Assembly: GCA_963691705.1 (NCBI GenBank) | Contig: OY829537.1 | Coordinates: forward strand, 20,212,078-20,276,077 | DNA: 64,000 nucleotides | From: Viola odorata | Lineage: Eukaryota > Streptophyta > Magnoliopsida > Malpighiales > Violaceae | Reading direction: 5' to 3' | Shown: positions 32,862 through 44,720 of the stretch, piece after piece | Layout: the number at the start of each line of letters is the position of its first letter | How positions within the stretch are numbered: the stretch's first letter is position 1 | Made by a program: the position numbers and the translations under genes | Notes under the pieces: model-generated | Told to the model about the DNA's origin: nothing | Database searches by the model: none | Seen by the model: the letters and a program-made list of their open reading frames with translations, nothing else

Positions 32862-34865
32862 TTACTGGGGTGGCAAATTTCTGCGGGCAACTTCAACCGT
32901 CAAAGCCTGAAGTTCCCGCAAGATAAGCTGGAGAAGCCTTGTTTGGGTCGGGTCATAGACGATGAGAGGAGTCGGGGGCTGGCTTCCTGATGCAGTATGT
33001 TGGCCTTGTCGAGCTGCTTCTGCTTGAGGCACCTGCTTTTTGGGGGCTCGAGGGATGGCATTGGAATGGGGATCCGAGAGATCTGGATAATAAAAAATGC
33101 TACCATTCTTGGTCCCAAAAACTTTCTCCGCTGCTGGGGCACAACCTGGATAAAAGCTCAACACACCATGTGAGAGACATAAATGGCCCATGACATCCAA
33201 GGTTCTGATATCCAGATCCTTGAATGCCAAAGGCTCGGAAAGGTTACTAGCAGCCAAGTCAATTTTACGCATATTCACAGCAAATAGGGAGATTAACGAA
33301 CCAAAAATAGGCCCACGACCACCATTTAAGACATGCAATACACCAGAAGCTATCCAAAAGCCTAGGTTGACCCTACGTTTGTGTTTCATGCACCATAAAA
33401 AGAAAAGTTCCTGCACAGATATCTGTCCCGAGGAACCAAATCTTGCGGAAAAGGTGAGGGCTAGATATCAGTGCAAGATACGCAAAGCAGGATCAACTAT
33501 TTCATGGGCTTTACTACCCTTAGTATCATATTTAGCATTAGGCTTATTGGTTAACTCACAAAAAGCAGCAGTGGCATCAAAAACAGTAGGGATAACAGTC
33601 AAGGCATTTTTGTATAAAGGGGTGTTCAATTCATCCTTAGTCACAAATCCCAACCAACAATTAAATTCACCAAGAGTAAAGTGTTCCCATTTGTTAGCTA
33701 GCCTAAAGTTGATCAAACCAGGGGTAGAAGAATTTGGACCGACTTTGCCCTTTGGCCTAAAGGTCCCATCTACCCAAAAAGTTGTGAAAAACTTTAGGGA
33801 AAGCTCAACATAGGTCGGATGCTCCAGATAGAACAGGGACTCCCAACCAATGTTGGCAACATACTCCCTGACTCTCGACTCAATACCCATTTTGGCAAGA
33901 AAATTAAAATCCAGGCGCGCACATGAGCTAACGCCCTTGGAATTCAGCAAAGTCAACTTGTCAAGAGAGTGCTTGTCATTAAAAACAATCCATTCATGGG
34001 GTGATGAAAGGTCAGAAGTAACCTGGTGGGAACTGGACCTGGGGAGGGATGAAGGTTCTGGGGTCTCGGCCTCGACTTCATCCTCTACTTCGGGGGCTCG
34101 AGGTTTCTTTGAGCTCGAGGGCTTGCCGGTGCTGGTGGATGGGAGTTTTCTCTTGGCACCCACTGGCGTTACAACTGCGGCTGGCTTCTCCGATGCGGGA
34201 GTGGCTTTTGATTTTCCTTTCTTGGCCGCTGATCTTGCCGCGGCTGCTTTCAGCTTCTTCTCCTCCTCCTCTGTTGCTCTCTGGGCCTCGAGATCCTCCT
34301 CTTCATCGTTGTCCTCTACTTCCCCACTTTCTCCCGTTCCTTCTTCCATGCCTTCTAGGTCTTCATTCTCTTGGCCTTCACCCGGCTCTCCTTGGTCCTC
34401 CATAACCTCTGGTTCTTCGTCTGAGATTTGGATATCCTTTAGGACCTCCTCAACGGTTAAGGAATGATGGGGAGCTAGGAAACGATCGACGGCCGCGTCA
34501 AGGGGGGACTGTTTGGCGGATGTAACGGGCTTTTTGGGCTTGGACTTGGCCGTGGATGATCCTGGAGGGAGCTTCACCACACAGCCGCCTCTAGTGGTCG
34601 TGGTGGTTGGAGGAACGGAGCCGATGATCTCTATGTCATCTTCCACCGGGGTAAACTCCCTGGTCTGGTCCACGGCTGCCGGTGATAACGGCGTAGGAGA
34701 GGGGATGGGAAGTGGATGGTCAGACGGTGGTGTGACCATTTTGTACGAAGCTGAGTTGGGTATGGCTGACTGTGACCTAGATCGGGAAGGAACTGGGCTA
34801 GAAGTGTCTACTGGTTTAGGTCCGGCAACATTTTTGCGGACTGGCTTCTTAGTTTTAGGTGCCAT
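32862..34865 (-). pseudogene. Athila post-pol ORF (ATHILA ORF-1/env-like family)
   Basis: Starts at MAPKTKKPVRKN (ATG at 34865), a basic N-terminus. Next comes a Ser/Pro-rich part and a Glu-rich acidic stretch (around residues 160-260), then a second basic part. The conserved C-terminal domain has FNFLAKMGIESRVREYVANIG, FFTTFWVDGTFR, FRLANKWEHFTLGEFNCWLG and WIASGVLHVLNGG. A single in-frame TGA lies at 33468-33470; beyond it the same frame continues to 32862, about 668 codons in all. The family is known in Athila elements downstream of pol. Whether it is a true envelope-type protein is unsettled, and I see no clear membrane segment. Confidence 0.75.
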
Positions 34866-35430
34866 TGATGGTGGTTGAAGAGAAGACAGCGTTGGAGTAG
34901 GAGATGGTGGTGGAGAGAGGATGTGGTTGCGTGTTTGGTGAGGGAGAGAGGTGAAAGTGATAGGGTTGAAAGTGATATGAGTGAAAAATGGAAGGGGAGC
35001 GTGGGAGAGAGAGTAAAAATCACAGCTGGCAATAAATGGTGCAGCCTTTTCATTGATGAGGTCTGCGTTTTCTGCGGCTTGACAGGCGACATGGCAACCT
35101 GAGTGTGGAGCACGATGACCCATGCGTATCCCAACTGCCCAAAAAGGATAACAACTTTTTAAATTTCAAAATGGCAGTTGGTACATTTAAGATACGGACA
35201 AAAAGAGAGAATAAAGGTGAGATAATGCTAATAAAAAGGAATAAAATCATAGGGAAAGGGAAAGGTAAGCGATATATACAAGGAATAAAACATGGAAATA
35301 AAATCAACAAAAATCAGAGAATCCAAAAGGTGGCAGAGAAGATAAGGGAGAGAGAAAGGATACAGATGGCATATCAAATGCCTCCAACGTGGTCCAGTTA
35401 CTCGTCGGGACCTCGACGTGCTTTGATACT
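34866..35430 (-). other. Spacer between pol and the post-pol ORF of element B
   Basis: AT-rich and purine-rich on the plus strand (AGAGAGAATAAAGG, AAAGGGAAAGG). No clear coding sequence. The minus-strand frame of the post-pol ORF is open upstream to about 35123, but the ATG at 34865 fits the basic N-terminus better. Confidence 0.5.
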
Positions 35431-36790
35431 CTAGGTCTGGATAGGTGGGTCCTCCACCATAGCCTCCTCAACAACCGAGGGCTGGAAACCTTCATAGAAG
35501 GGCTTCAGTCTTTGTCCACTGACTTTGAAGATGACTCCTGTAATAGGGTTCTGGATTTCAACTGCCCCATGGGTGTAGATTGTCGTGACCACGAAAGGTC
35601 CCGACCATTTGGATTTCAGTTTCCCAGCGAAGAGTCGCAGTCGTGAGTTGTACAACAAGACTTGCTGTCCAACCGAGAACGTTTTGGGACGAAGATGTCG
35701 GTCATGATAGGCTTTTGTCTTGCCTTTATAGAGCAGGGTGTTCTCACAAGCATCATCCCTTAACTCTTCTAGCTCTTGAATTTGCAAGCGCCTATGTTGG
35801 TCAGCGAGGCCTAGATCTGTGTTGACCTTTCGGATAGCCCAGAAAGCCTTGTGCTCTATCTCTACTGGGAGATGGCACGGCTTCCCATAAACAAGTCTGT
35901 ACAGGGTCATCCCTATCGGGGTCTTGAAAGCTGTTCGATAGGCCCAGAGAGCATCACCCAATTTTAAACTCCAATCCTTTCTGGACTGGTTAACGGTCTT
36001 TTCAAGAATGGACTTGATCTCACAGTTCGAGACCTCGGCTTGTCCGTTAGTCTGAGGATGATAAGCAGTGGATGTTCTATGGTGGACTCCATACTTTGTC
36101 AAAAGAGAGGACACAACACGGTTGCAAAAGTGGGCACCCCTATCGCTGATCAGCGCTCTAGGTGTACCAAATCGATTGAAGATATTGGTGCGGAGGAAGT
36201 TCACAACCACCTTGGAATCGTCCGTTCGAGTAGCCTTGGCTTCGAGCCATTTAGAGACATAATCGACGGCCAGAAGGATGTAGATGTTGCCAAAGGAATT
36301 GGGAAAATGGCCCATGAAATCTATACCCCATATATCAAAGATCTCGCAAGCGATAATGTTTGTCAAGGGCATTTGATTCCTGGCCCCGATATTTCCAGTG
36401 GCCTGACATCGGGGGCATGAAGCGCAGAACATGTAACTATCCTTGAAAATGGTGGGCCAGTACAGCCCAGCTTCCAGAACTTTCAGGGCAGTTTTCTTGG
36501 CCTCAAAATGGCCTCCTTCTGAGTGGCAGAATTTAAGGATCGAGGGCACCTCGTCCATGGTTACACATCTACGGATGATCTGATCCGAACAGTGTTTCCA
36601 TAGGTAGGGACTGTCCCATATGTAGTATTTTGCTTGTCTTCTGATTCTGGTGCATTCAGAGGAAGTGGAATCGGCTGGGTAAGTGCCTGTAGCACAAAAG
36701 TTTGCAATATCGGAAAACCATGGGGAATAAACAGTTTGGACTAGACATAAGTGCTCGTCTGGAAAAGTCTCTGATTGGCACAAGTGAATT
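35431..36790 (-). pseudogene. Athila B integrase
   Basis: Zinc-binding N-terminus with HSEGGHF and CASCPRCQ, then the catalytic core with the three acidic positions in IWGIDFMG (D), [10 protein letters not shown] (D) and [11 protein letters not shown] (E). The C-terminal region has the chromatin/DNA-binding part [23 protein letters not shown] and GPFVV. Integrase joins element DNA to the chromosome. The frame is open for about 450 residues and all three catalytic residues are present. It is out of frame with the RNase H segment upstream, so it could not be made as part of the polyprotein. Confidence 0.88.
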
Positions 36791-37552
36791 ATCTCCTTGG
36801 GCTGGAAGTCTACTCAAGTGATCGGCCACAAGGTTTTCTCTTCCGGCCTTGTCTTTGATAGCTATATTGAATTCTTGCAGGAGCAAGATCCAACGAATAA
36901 GCCGGGGTTTGGCATCGACTTTGGTCAACAAACACCGAAGGGCAGAATGGTCAGAGTAGATGAGGACCTGAGTGCCTAGCAGATATTGTCTGAACTTGTC
37001 TAGGGCGTAGACTACGGCCAGAAGTTCTTTCTCAGTGGTGGTGTAGTTCTGCTGGGACGGGTCTAGCAACTTGGAGGCATAATAGATGACATGGGTCTCT
37101 TTATCCTTCTTCTGACCCAAAACGGCGCCTAGGGCCTGATTACTGGCATCACACATGACCTCGAAAGGTAGTGTCCAGTCGGGGGCTCGAATAATCGGGG
37201 CCGAGATAAGTTTGTTCTTGAGAAGTTCAAAAGCGGTTCTGCAGGTCTCGCTAAAATCGAAGGACACGTCCTTCTGGAGCAATTTACACATGGGTTGGGC
37301 AATCTTCGAAAAATCCTTAATGAACCTTCGGTAGAAACCGGCATGGCCTAGGAAGGATCTCACATCGCGGACACAAGATGGGCAGGGCAGGGATTCTATT
37401 ACTTCTATCTTGGCTTTGTCAACTTCAATTCCCTTGGCCGAGATAACATGACCAAGCACCAGGGCTCGATCCACCATAAAGTGGCATTTTTCAAAATTCA
37501 GGACAAGATTCGTCTCAATGCCTCTAGGCACCTTTTCAGATTGTTCATGCAT
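36790..37552 (-). pseudogene. Athila B reverse transcriptase thumb and RNase H
   Basis: Contains the RT connection (LNFEKCHFMV, LGHVISAKGIEVDKAKIE, SFLGHAGFYRRFIKDFS) and Gypsy RNase H (VMCDASNQALGAVLGQ, YYASKLLDPSQQNY, TTTEKELLAVVYALDKFR, YSDHSALRCLL). Frameshifts separate it from RT proper near 37500-37550 and from integrase near 36790. Confidence 0.87.
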
Positions 37553-38066
37553 TCTTCAAATGAGTTTCCATAGACGGTGAAGTCGTCCATGAAGACTTCG
37601 ATTCCATCTTCAACTAATTCAGAGAAAATGCTGACCATACAACGTTGGAAAGTGGCAGGGGCGTTGCATAGACCGAAGGGCATGCGTCTATACGCGAAGG
37701 TCCCGAAAGGGCAGGTGAAGGTTGTCTTTTCCTGGTCTTCAGGAGCAACTGGGATCTGATGGAATCCGGAGTAACCGTCTAGACAGCAATAATGGGGTTT
37801 GCCGGCTAGGCGTTCTAGCATCTGGTCGATGAAGGGCAGGGGAAAATGATCTTTCCTGGTAGCAGAATTTAGCCAGCGGTTGTCGATACACACTCTCCAC
37901 CCATTCTGGATCCGGGTAGGAATGGATTCTCCAGCCTGACCGATGGTGATAGTTATGCCTGTTTTCTTGGGCACAACTTGGATAGGGCTGACCTAAGGGC
38001 TATCTGAGATGGGGTAGATAACTCCCGCATCTAACAACTTGAGAATCTCTTTCTTCACCACTTCCA
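37498..38066 (-). pseudogene. Athila B reverse transcriptase, palm
   Basis: Carries WRVCIDNRWLNSATRKDHFPLP, CCLDGYSGFHQIPV (first catalytic Asp, motif A), MPFGLCNAPATFQRCM and the catalytic VFMDDFTVYG (motif C, FMDD in place of YxDD). A TAG interrupts the frame near 37992 where Trp of DSPWVSP is expected. A frameshift near 38090 separates it from the gag-protease frame. Confidence 0.88.
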
Positions 38067-40766
38067 TCATAGGCGGATTAAGTCATCTCTGGGCTGGCGA
38101 ATGGTCTTGCTTGCGTCTTTTAGGTGGATGTGATGAGTGCATAATGCTGGAGACAAGCCCTTAATGTCCGCAATGGTCCATCCTATGGCTTGCCTGAAGT
38201 TCCTTAGCAAGGAAATGAGTTTGGACTCCTCGAGGTCTTCGAGCTTGTTGGAGATAATGACAGGTAAAGAGTTATCGGGGCCTAGATAAGTATATTTCAA
38301 GTGAGTAGGCAGTGGCTTCAGATCTAGGGCTGGAGCCTGATCAATAGAAGGAAATAACTTAGTATGGCCTGGATATTCGGGAGACTGATTCGGAGATTCA
38401 TGCTGAGCAACAACGCATTCCTCTAGGGCAGCGACGACTGAGTGTAATTCAGAAGGAATAGGAAGTGTCGAGGCCACGACGTATAGAAGAGCTGGCGTCA
38501 GACTCCTGTCAAGGGCAAATTGCAAGGGGTCAGTAGAATATATATCATCAATTTCCCCTACAATGGGATCAACAATATCAACAAAATTCACACTAGAAAA
38601 TTCAGAGGGGTATCGCATGACTTCTAGCATATTGAATTTGATGATCTCTCCATCAAATTCGAGGGAGATGGTGGCATCATGAACATCAATTTTTGCTCGG
38701 GCTGTGGCCAGAAATGGGCGGCCTAGAAGAACATCTGTGGACTTGGTGGAGTCCTCGTTCTCTATTGCAATCACATAAAAATCCGCAGGGAACAAGAATT
38801 CTCCTACTTGGACCAAGACATCCTTGATGATCCCCTCGGGGTAAATGATAAAGCGGTCAGCAAGTTGGATGGCGAGGTCTGTAGGCACGAGAGGCTCGAG
38901 GCCTAGACTGTGATAGATTACCAAGGGCATAACATTGATTCCCGCTCCGAGGTCACACATGGCCTTACCAATATCAACTGTTCCGATTCGGCAAGGGATT
39001 ATGAACATGCCCTGGTCTTTGCATTTCGGAGGGATCCGACGCTGGATATGTGCAGACGCGCTGGCCCCTACGCTGATCTTGTTAACTTCGGCGAACTTGT
39101 TTTTGTTCGTGCATAATTGCTTCAGAAATTTGGCATAGCGAGGGACGTTTTTCACGGCCTGGAGAAGAGGGATGTTTACAACCACTTTACTGAACATTTC
39201 AAAGATATCGCGGTCCTCCTTATCTTTCTTGGTCTTGACCAATCTGTGAGGGAACGGGGGCTCGAGAATCTTATGAATGTATTCCTGTGTAAATTTAGGT
39301 AGGTTAGGGTCGTTCCTTGGTGAAACTCTGGGAGAGCGGATTCTATCCTCCATGACTTTGACAGATCTGGGTACTTTAGGGAGCTTTGGTCTAGGTTTAG
39401 GTCGAATCTCGGTCTCTGGAGAGTTTTCAACTTCGGGGGCTGGAGAAGTAGGTGCTTTCAAGGTCGTGCCACTTCGCAAAGTTAATGCACAGACATTGTG
39501 CTTGGGATTTACTTCTGTCTGAGGTGGCAGTCTGCCATGATTTGTTAACTCTTGCAGTGTGGCAGTCAGGGCACTCATTTGCTTTTTGAGTTCATCTATT
39601 TCTTTCTGCTGCTCGGGATTCTTAGGTATTTCAGCAGTCGGGGGCTGGACAAAATTCTGGTCTGGAGGATGGACTAAGGTCTGATCCTGAGGAGGTTGGC
39701 ATTGATATTGGTTCTGATGAAATGTGGGTCGAGGTCTGAAATTTGGCATATTAGGAGGGGGGTTTCCATAGGGGTTCTGATGCTGTTGATGGCTAGGTCC
39801 CGAAAGCTGAGTGTTTGGGACCCATCCTTGGTTTGGTTGTTTCCAGCCTTGGTTGTAAGTCTGAGCGTAAGAGACTGGAATAAATTGGCCAGCAGCATTC
39901 ACTTGTATTTCCTCCGGAATATGAGGACATGCATCAGTGGGGTGGTCCACGAAATTGCATATCTGGCAGGCCTTGACAGGTGCTGGTTGTGCTGTTATGA
40001 AGTTTTGGAATATTCCTGTAAGAGAAGATATCTGGTTATGAAGGGCAGCTACTTGGACATCCTGGCCTGGATTGTTGGCAAGGTCGTCAGAGGTGTTCTT
40101 GGCCATGAGCTCTATCGTTGCTCGTGCGGCTCTTGGGGTCATAGCAGTCAAGGATCCATTGGCGGCTGCGTTAAGTAGAGCCTTGTCATGAGCCTTGAGG
40201 CCTTCACAAAAATATTGAACCAGAGCGTGCTCGGTAAGATTGTGGGCTGGGCAACTCGATTGCATTTTCTGAAATCTCTCATAGTACTGGGCTAGAGTCT
40301 CTTCTTTTTTCTGAACAATGGAGACGAGTTGCTTGCGAGTGGTATTTGAGATAGAAGTCGGGTAATATTTCTCAGTGAAGATTTTTGACATGTCCGCCCA
40401 AGAACGAATAGATCTTGCGGGAAGGTCATAATACCAATCTAGGGCGTCATCTTTGAGAGACCACTGGAATGCGTGAAGCTTGGCCTGCTTAATACTAACG
40501 TTGGCAGGTTTCATGACCTCGCAAATAGAATGGAGCTGTTGGAGATGGCGAAGGGCATTTTCCTTGGCTACCCCTCGAAAAGTAGGCAGATGATGAAGCA
40601 CGGCGGACTTCAGAGTCCAGTCATTAGGGACATTGGGCCAGTCAATGCAGCTACTGGCCATATCGGGGGTTGCATGGAAATTGTCGATGGTTTGCTGGTC
40701 TGGGGGTGGTGGATCTTCGTGGTTTTCACGGTTGTTACGGTTGTCATCGTTGGCTAGGTCATCCAT
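38067..40766 (-). pseudogene. Athila B gag-protease
   Basis: Open for 899 codons from MDDLANDDNRN (40766); the frame could also start at 41003 (MTRRSTPD), with one stop between. Gag domain roughly residues 55-215, zinc knuckle CQICNFVDHPTDACP near 270, then a Pro/Gln/Asn-rich region. Conserved FTQEYIHKILEPPFPHRLV follows. The aspartic protease GMFIIPCRIGTVDIGKAMCDLGAG has its DLGA active site near residue 600 and ends with VLLGRPFLATARAKIDV. The linker to RT (IGWTIADIKGLSPALCTHHIHL) is intact before a frameshift near 38090. This is the best preserved gag in the window. Confidence 0.9.
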
Positions 40767-41060
40767 TGCAGGAAAATTAAAGCGATCTGGTATGGGGTTT
40801 TCGGGGTCACAATGGAGAAAGGTCAGGTCTAAGAAAAGCTGATGTTCCTAGTCAGCCAGATTAGAAGGGGAACCGTCGAGGGCAGGATGAGGGCTCACTC
40901 TACGATGAGCAGAAGTCCCTTGAGCTTGCTTATGAAGTCCTCTTTCCGTCCTGGTCAACTCGAGGTCTAGAGGAAGTAGATCGGGAGTAGATCTCCTGGT
41001 CATACAAGAAAAACAAAACAAAATCAGTACCGCTCAATCCCCGGCAACGGCGCCAAAATT
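40767..41060 (-). other. Athila B leader with intact primer-binding site
   Basis: The minus strand next to the 5' LTR reads TGGCGCCGTTGCCGGGGATTG (about 41036-41055), the standard tRNA-Asp-type Athila primer site. The rest is the leader and the upstream part of the gag frame (MTRRS at 41003, with a TAG before MDDLAN). Confidence 0.8.
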
Positions 41061-42706
41061 TGATCGTCACTCAAATATACTTAAATTTATCCTGATGCCT
41101 AAATGCACAAAGTAATGCGTATAAAGAAAGTCAGGGTCGAACCACAGAGATTGAAGGACTAATTTGCTAGTGAACTAGTATGACAAGGCAATATGCGACA
41201 AATCTAACCAAAGTAACAATAACAGAGGGGGGGGGGGGGGGGTTTATGTTGATTAATAAATTAATCAACGCAGAGTAGGGGAGCTAACAAAACAGAATTG
41301 GAAAGTACTTATCTAGGGCACGAAAGTAAATCGTAATCCAGGGCAAGAAATGTAAAGTGTTATCCAGAGCAAGAGATGTAAACAGATCGAATGCGGGAAA
41401 AAGTAATGAAAATGATATTAATCAAATGAGACGAGATCTTAGCGAAAGGTGCTCCCTTGGGTTGTTTTCTAGGTCGGCCAGTCATTGGTGCAGAAGTTTT
41501 CTAGACTCATGTGCAGATCTGCTATAGGGACCGCGTTTCCACACCGCATCCCCTGCTTACCTTCGTAGATAAAAGTCACCCCCCGTTTCCACATATGAGG
41601 TGACCTTGACGTTCAGCCATCCTCCCAGCTACCTTCCTTGTCATCAAAAGGTAGCCTTGACCGTCCGGCCTTTCACGGCTCGAAGTAGGGAGGCTAAATT
41701 CAGAACGCCCATGAAGGAGAGGTAAGACAGATTTAGGGCGCGATAGCTCAGCTTGTCAGACTCGTATCGCATACCCTAGATAACTGTTTACCCCTAGGTG
41801 AGGCCTCTCGCGCTGCCTCCCCTAGGTGTCTGCTCCAACTCCAGGGCTTCGCGTCAGTTATAACCCTGGAATATGACATTACTCATGCATAAATACTAAA
41901 AGATGATCAAGCTCTTAACATTTCTAGACAAGCATGTAATTAAATCGGTAAACAGTCATGTGTCACAAAAGAATATATTAAGCATGCATTAGACCTCTTA
42001 GCCAAACCCTACAACCCGTGGAACACCCTTCACCAAGAAAGGGGTATTTAGCTACTCATACTAAAGTATAAACAGTAGGTATATATAATCATACAATGAT
42101 AAAACAAGAAAAGTAAAGAGGGAGTAGAGTAAACCGATAGATTAATTAATAATCAAAGAGGAAAGTTGTTGACAATGGCTGCTCTTGGAAGAGGAGATGA
42201 TTCCCAGAAAATAAGCACTGAAATTAATGCAAGAAATTATCCCTTGGAACAACCGTCCTTACAAAACCCTAAAACTATGCTTATATAGCCCAAGCCTAGC
42301 TAGGAGACAAAAAACAGCTAAGAGGAGAGGAAGGATCAATGAGGGCGTGACAGTACACGTCCTTGCAAAAGGAATATTCTGGGATTCCTGGCACGTATGG
42401 TATCTTCTGGAAGCGCCTGGGATTCTGTGCGGATCTCAGAAGATGCTCTTTGGAAGAAGGCTCAGAACTGTTGAGGCCTTGGGACAGCGCACTGGTCTGG
42501 TTCGCGTCGAGGTCTTGACATCGCTCGATCTTCTAGGCCTTGAAACTGGAAATCCACAGAAATGCTCTCAAATCGCTCCTTTTCGGCCTTTTCCCTCCTT
42601 TGATGTTAATCTGCAGATAAAATTGAAATGAAGGTCAAATAGTAACATCGAGCCCCCGAAAGGGCTAGAAAGGAGGGTGAAACCGAGACTATTAAACATG
42701 CTATCA
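41061..42706 (-). repeat. 5' LTR of element B
   Basis: Plus-strand ends TGATCGTCACTCAAATATAC and AAACATGCTATCA, with AACTC duplicated outside. A 16-G run lies at 41227-41242. It contains GCTTATATAGCCCAAGCC (around 42281), whose reverse complement offers a TATATAAG promoter element on the sense strand. Confidence 0.87.
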
Positions 42707-44110
42707 AACTCTGCACGAACAAGAGCAAGATCACCGAGGTAAATCGGATAAGTGTGGGGATCAACTTGTCTGCTCACATCCAACGTAAGATCCCTCCTAA
42801 ATACAAAGATCAAGGGATGTTCACTATCCCGTGCAGGATTGGCACAATCGACATCGGAAAGGCAATGTGCGATTTAGGGGCCGATATTAATGTCATGCCC
42901 TTGACTATCTACAACAGTCTAGGACTTGGGCCCTTAAAGGCAACCAAACTGGTTATCCAACTTGCAGACCATTCCGTTGTCTACCCCGAAGGATTAATCA
43001 CGAATGTTCTAGTCCAAGTAGGCAAGTTCCTATTCCCTGCAGATTTCTATGTTCTTTCCATGGAGAACCCAACGTCCACCAAATCTTCGGACGTACTTTT
43101 GGGGCGCCCGTTCTTGGCCACTGCCCGTGCAAATATTGACGTCTATGATGCCTCCATCTCCATCGAATTTGACGGGGAAATTATTAGTTTCAACATGTTG
43201 GAGTCCATGAAGTATCCCCCCGAATCTTCGAGTGTCAATTTCATTGACGTGATAGACCCCTTCATCGAGGATATTGCTGACCTAAATTCTTTCGAGCCCT
43301 TGAAGCTAGCCCTCGATCAGAGTCTCACCCCTAAGTCCTTGAACGAAATGGCATCATCAATTGCAGTCCCTGCCGAATTATGCTCGGTTGTAGCATCTCT
43401 AGAAGAAAATTTTGCCTTTACAGTCGAGCCCCCTATTGAGGCACCCAATTTCGAAGATCATATTAGACTTACACTCTCTCTAGTGCAAGCTCCTAACCTC
43501 GAACTCAAAACGTTACCCTCGCATCTGAAATATGCCTATCTAGGGGAAAATAAATCCCTCCCGGTTATCATTTCCAAAAAATTGGAGGAGGCTCAAGAAG
43601 TTGAATTGATAGAGCTTCTCAAAAGTTTCAAACAAGCTATTGGCTGGACAATCGCAGACATCAAGGGTTTGTCACTGTCCCTATGCACTCATCGCATCCA
43701 CCTTGAGGAAGCTAGTAAGACAATTCGCCAGCCACAGAGGCGCTTGAACCCCCCCATGATGGATGTAGTAAAAAAAGAAGTCTTGAAGTTACTAGATGCT
43801 GGGGTTATCTACCCTATTTCTGACTCCCCATGGGTCAGCCCTGTCCAAGTGCTCTCGAAGAAAATCGGCATAACAATCATTCCAGGTCCCGAAGGTACAC
43901 CTATCCCCCATCGAATCTAGAATGGGTGGCGAGTGTGCATTGATTATAGGCACTTGAACGAAGCCACAAGGAAAGACCATTTCCCACTTCCTTTTATTGA
44001 TCAAATGTTAGAACGTCTTGCGGGCAAGACGCATTATTGTTGTTTAGATGGGTACTCGGGCTTCCATCAAATTTCGGTCGCCCTCGAAGACCAAGAAAAG
44101 ACTACCTTCA
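42707..44110 (+). pseudogene. Athila A protease and start of reverse transcriptase
   Basis: Resumes exactly where gag stopped at 28609, with CTNKSKITEVNRISVG. Protease: FTIPCRIGTIDIGKAMCDLGAD (active-site DLGA) to VLLGRPFLATARANI. The linker IGWTIADIKGLSLSLCTHRIHL leads to RT: RRLNPPMMDVVKKEVLKLLDA, WRVCIDYRHLNEATRKDHFP, CCLDGYSGFHQIS. A TAG lies at 43918-43920, before NGWRVCID. The RT is cut after EDQEKTTF by the LTR of Tat element C, so the catalytic MDD segment is not in the window. Confidence 0.88.
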
Positions 44111-44633
44111 TGATAACAATTGATGAAACACCAAGGGTATATTCGTCTTCTCACCCGAAGTCAAAGCCGGATCCCTGTAGACCTTGACTGACGACAGCAC
44201 CCGGCTACCGCCCGCATTAGGTCGAGGAGTCTTGGGATGGTCGACATCAGCCGGGGGGGGAGGGACCCACACGGCGTCATCCTATCCCAGGATACCCCGA
44301 TAGCATCCCACTGGCGATATCCCGTCAGCTATATCCTATCCGGCTGATGCATGATGACATCATCTGGGGCGTTATCTTCCTTAGATAACGCCCACCCCTA
44401 GGGTAACATCCTTTCTTTTGCCTATAAATACCCTCCATTTTCTGGATCAAAGGTAAGACAAAAAAATTGCTACAAAATCTTTGCCAAATTTTATAGCCAT
44501 ACTAACTTAAGCATCGGAGTGTCTACGCCGGAGCCCCCTCTCCGGTGCTTTGCAGGAACGACGGACTGCCACAACAGTGACCTAAGACGGCCATAATCTG
44601 TACCCTGCTTCCCTTAAGAGTCCGAATCTTATA
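44111..44633 (+). repeat. 5' LTR of Tat element C
   Basis: Starts TGATAACAATTGATG and ends AATCTTATA (the last CA apparently mutated). It has a promoter-like GCCTATAAATACCC near 44420. Shared with the element D LTR are AAGCATCGGAGTGTCTACGCC and ATCAGCCGGGGGG. Confidence 0.8.
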
Positions 44634-44636
44634 AAA

Positions 44637-44655
44637 TTGGTGCTTTCATTGAGAG
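44637..44655 (+). other. Primer-binding site of element C
   Basis: TTGGTGCTTTCATTGAGAG directly follows the LTR, and the same sequence follows the LTR of element D. This is the usual primer-site context of Tat-type elements. I do not assign the tRNA. Confidence 0.7.
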
Positions 44656-44720
44656 CTTTGGTTCTAATTAAGTGAGCATCCTTAATAGCCAAGCTCTATT
44701 CTTTTGGGAATTCAAAGATT

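Larger units (their letters stand above)
28610..42706 (-). mobile_element. Athila element B, a three-LTR composite inserted in element A
   Basis: The whole block is flanked by the 5-bp duplication AACTC (28605-28609 and 42707-42711). On the minus strand the order is: LTR 42706-41061, PBS, gag-protease, RT, RNase H, integrase, an Athila ORF after pol, 3' noncoding region, LTR 31167-29525, then a second PBS, leader and short gag fragment (29524-28878), and a last truncated LTR (about 28858-28610). This is what remains of two tandem elements sharing the middle LTR, the second one reduced by a deletion from gag into its 3' LTR. Coding parts carry stops and frameshifts. Confidence 0.85.
23254..44110 (+). 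mobile_element. Athila element A (host of nested insertions; 3' part outside the visible continuity)
   Basis: Visible parts are the 5' LTR 23254-24944, primer-binding region and gag start 24945-25796, rest of gag 27547-28609, and protease to RT start 42707-44110. Between them lie an Athila solo LTR (25797-27546) and Athila element B (28610-42706). At 44110, inside the RT domain, Tat element C begins. The order LTR, PBS, gag, protease, RT is that of Ty3/Gypsy, and the PBS context CCGTTGCCGGGGATTG is the Athila type. The 5-bp AGATC (23249-23253) would be its left target duplication. Its remaining RT, RNase H, integrase and 3' LTR are not in the window. Confidence 0.8.

Noticed and set aside
33850..34878. 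Ser/Leu-rich plus-strand frames opposite the Athila post-pol ORF
   Set aside because: Shadows of the acidic and Ser-rich parts of the minus-strand ORF, which has the recognisable domain.
35643..36420. Plus-strand frames opposite the integrase of element B
   Set aside because: Shadows of the minus-strand integrase, which carries all catalytic motifs.
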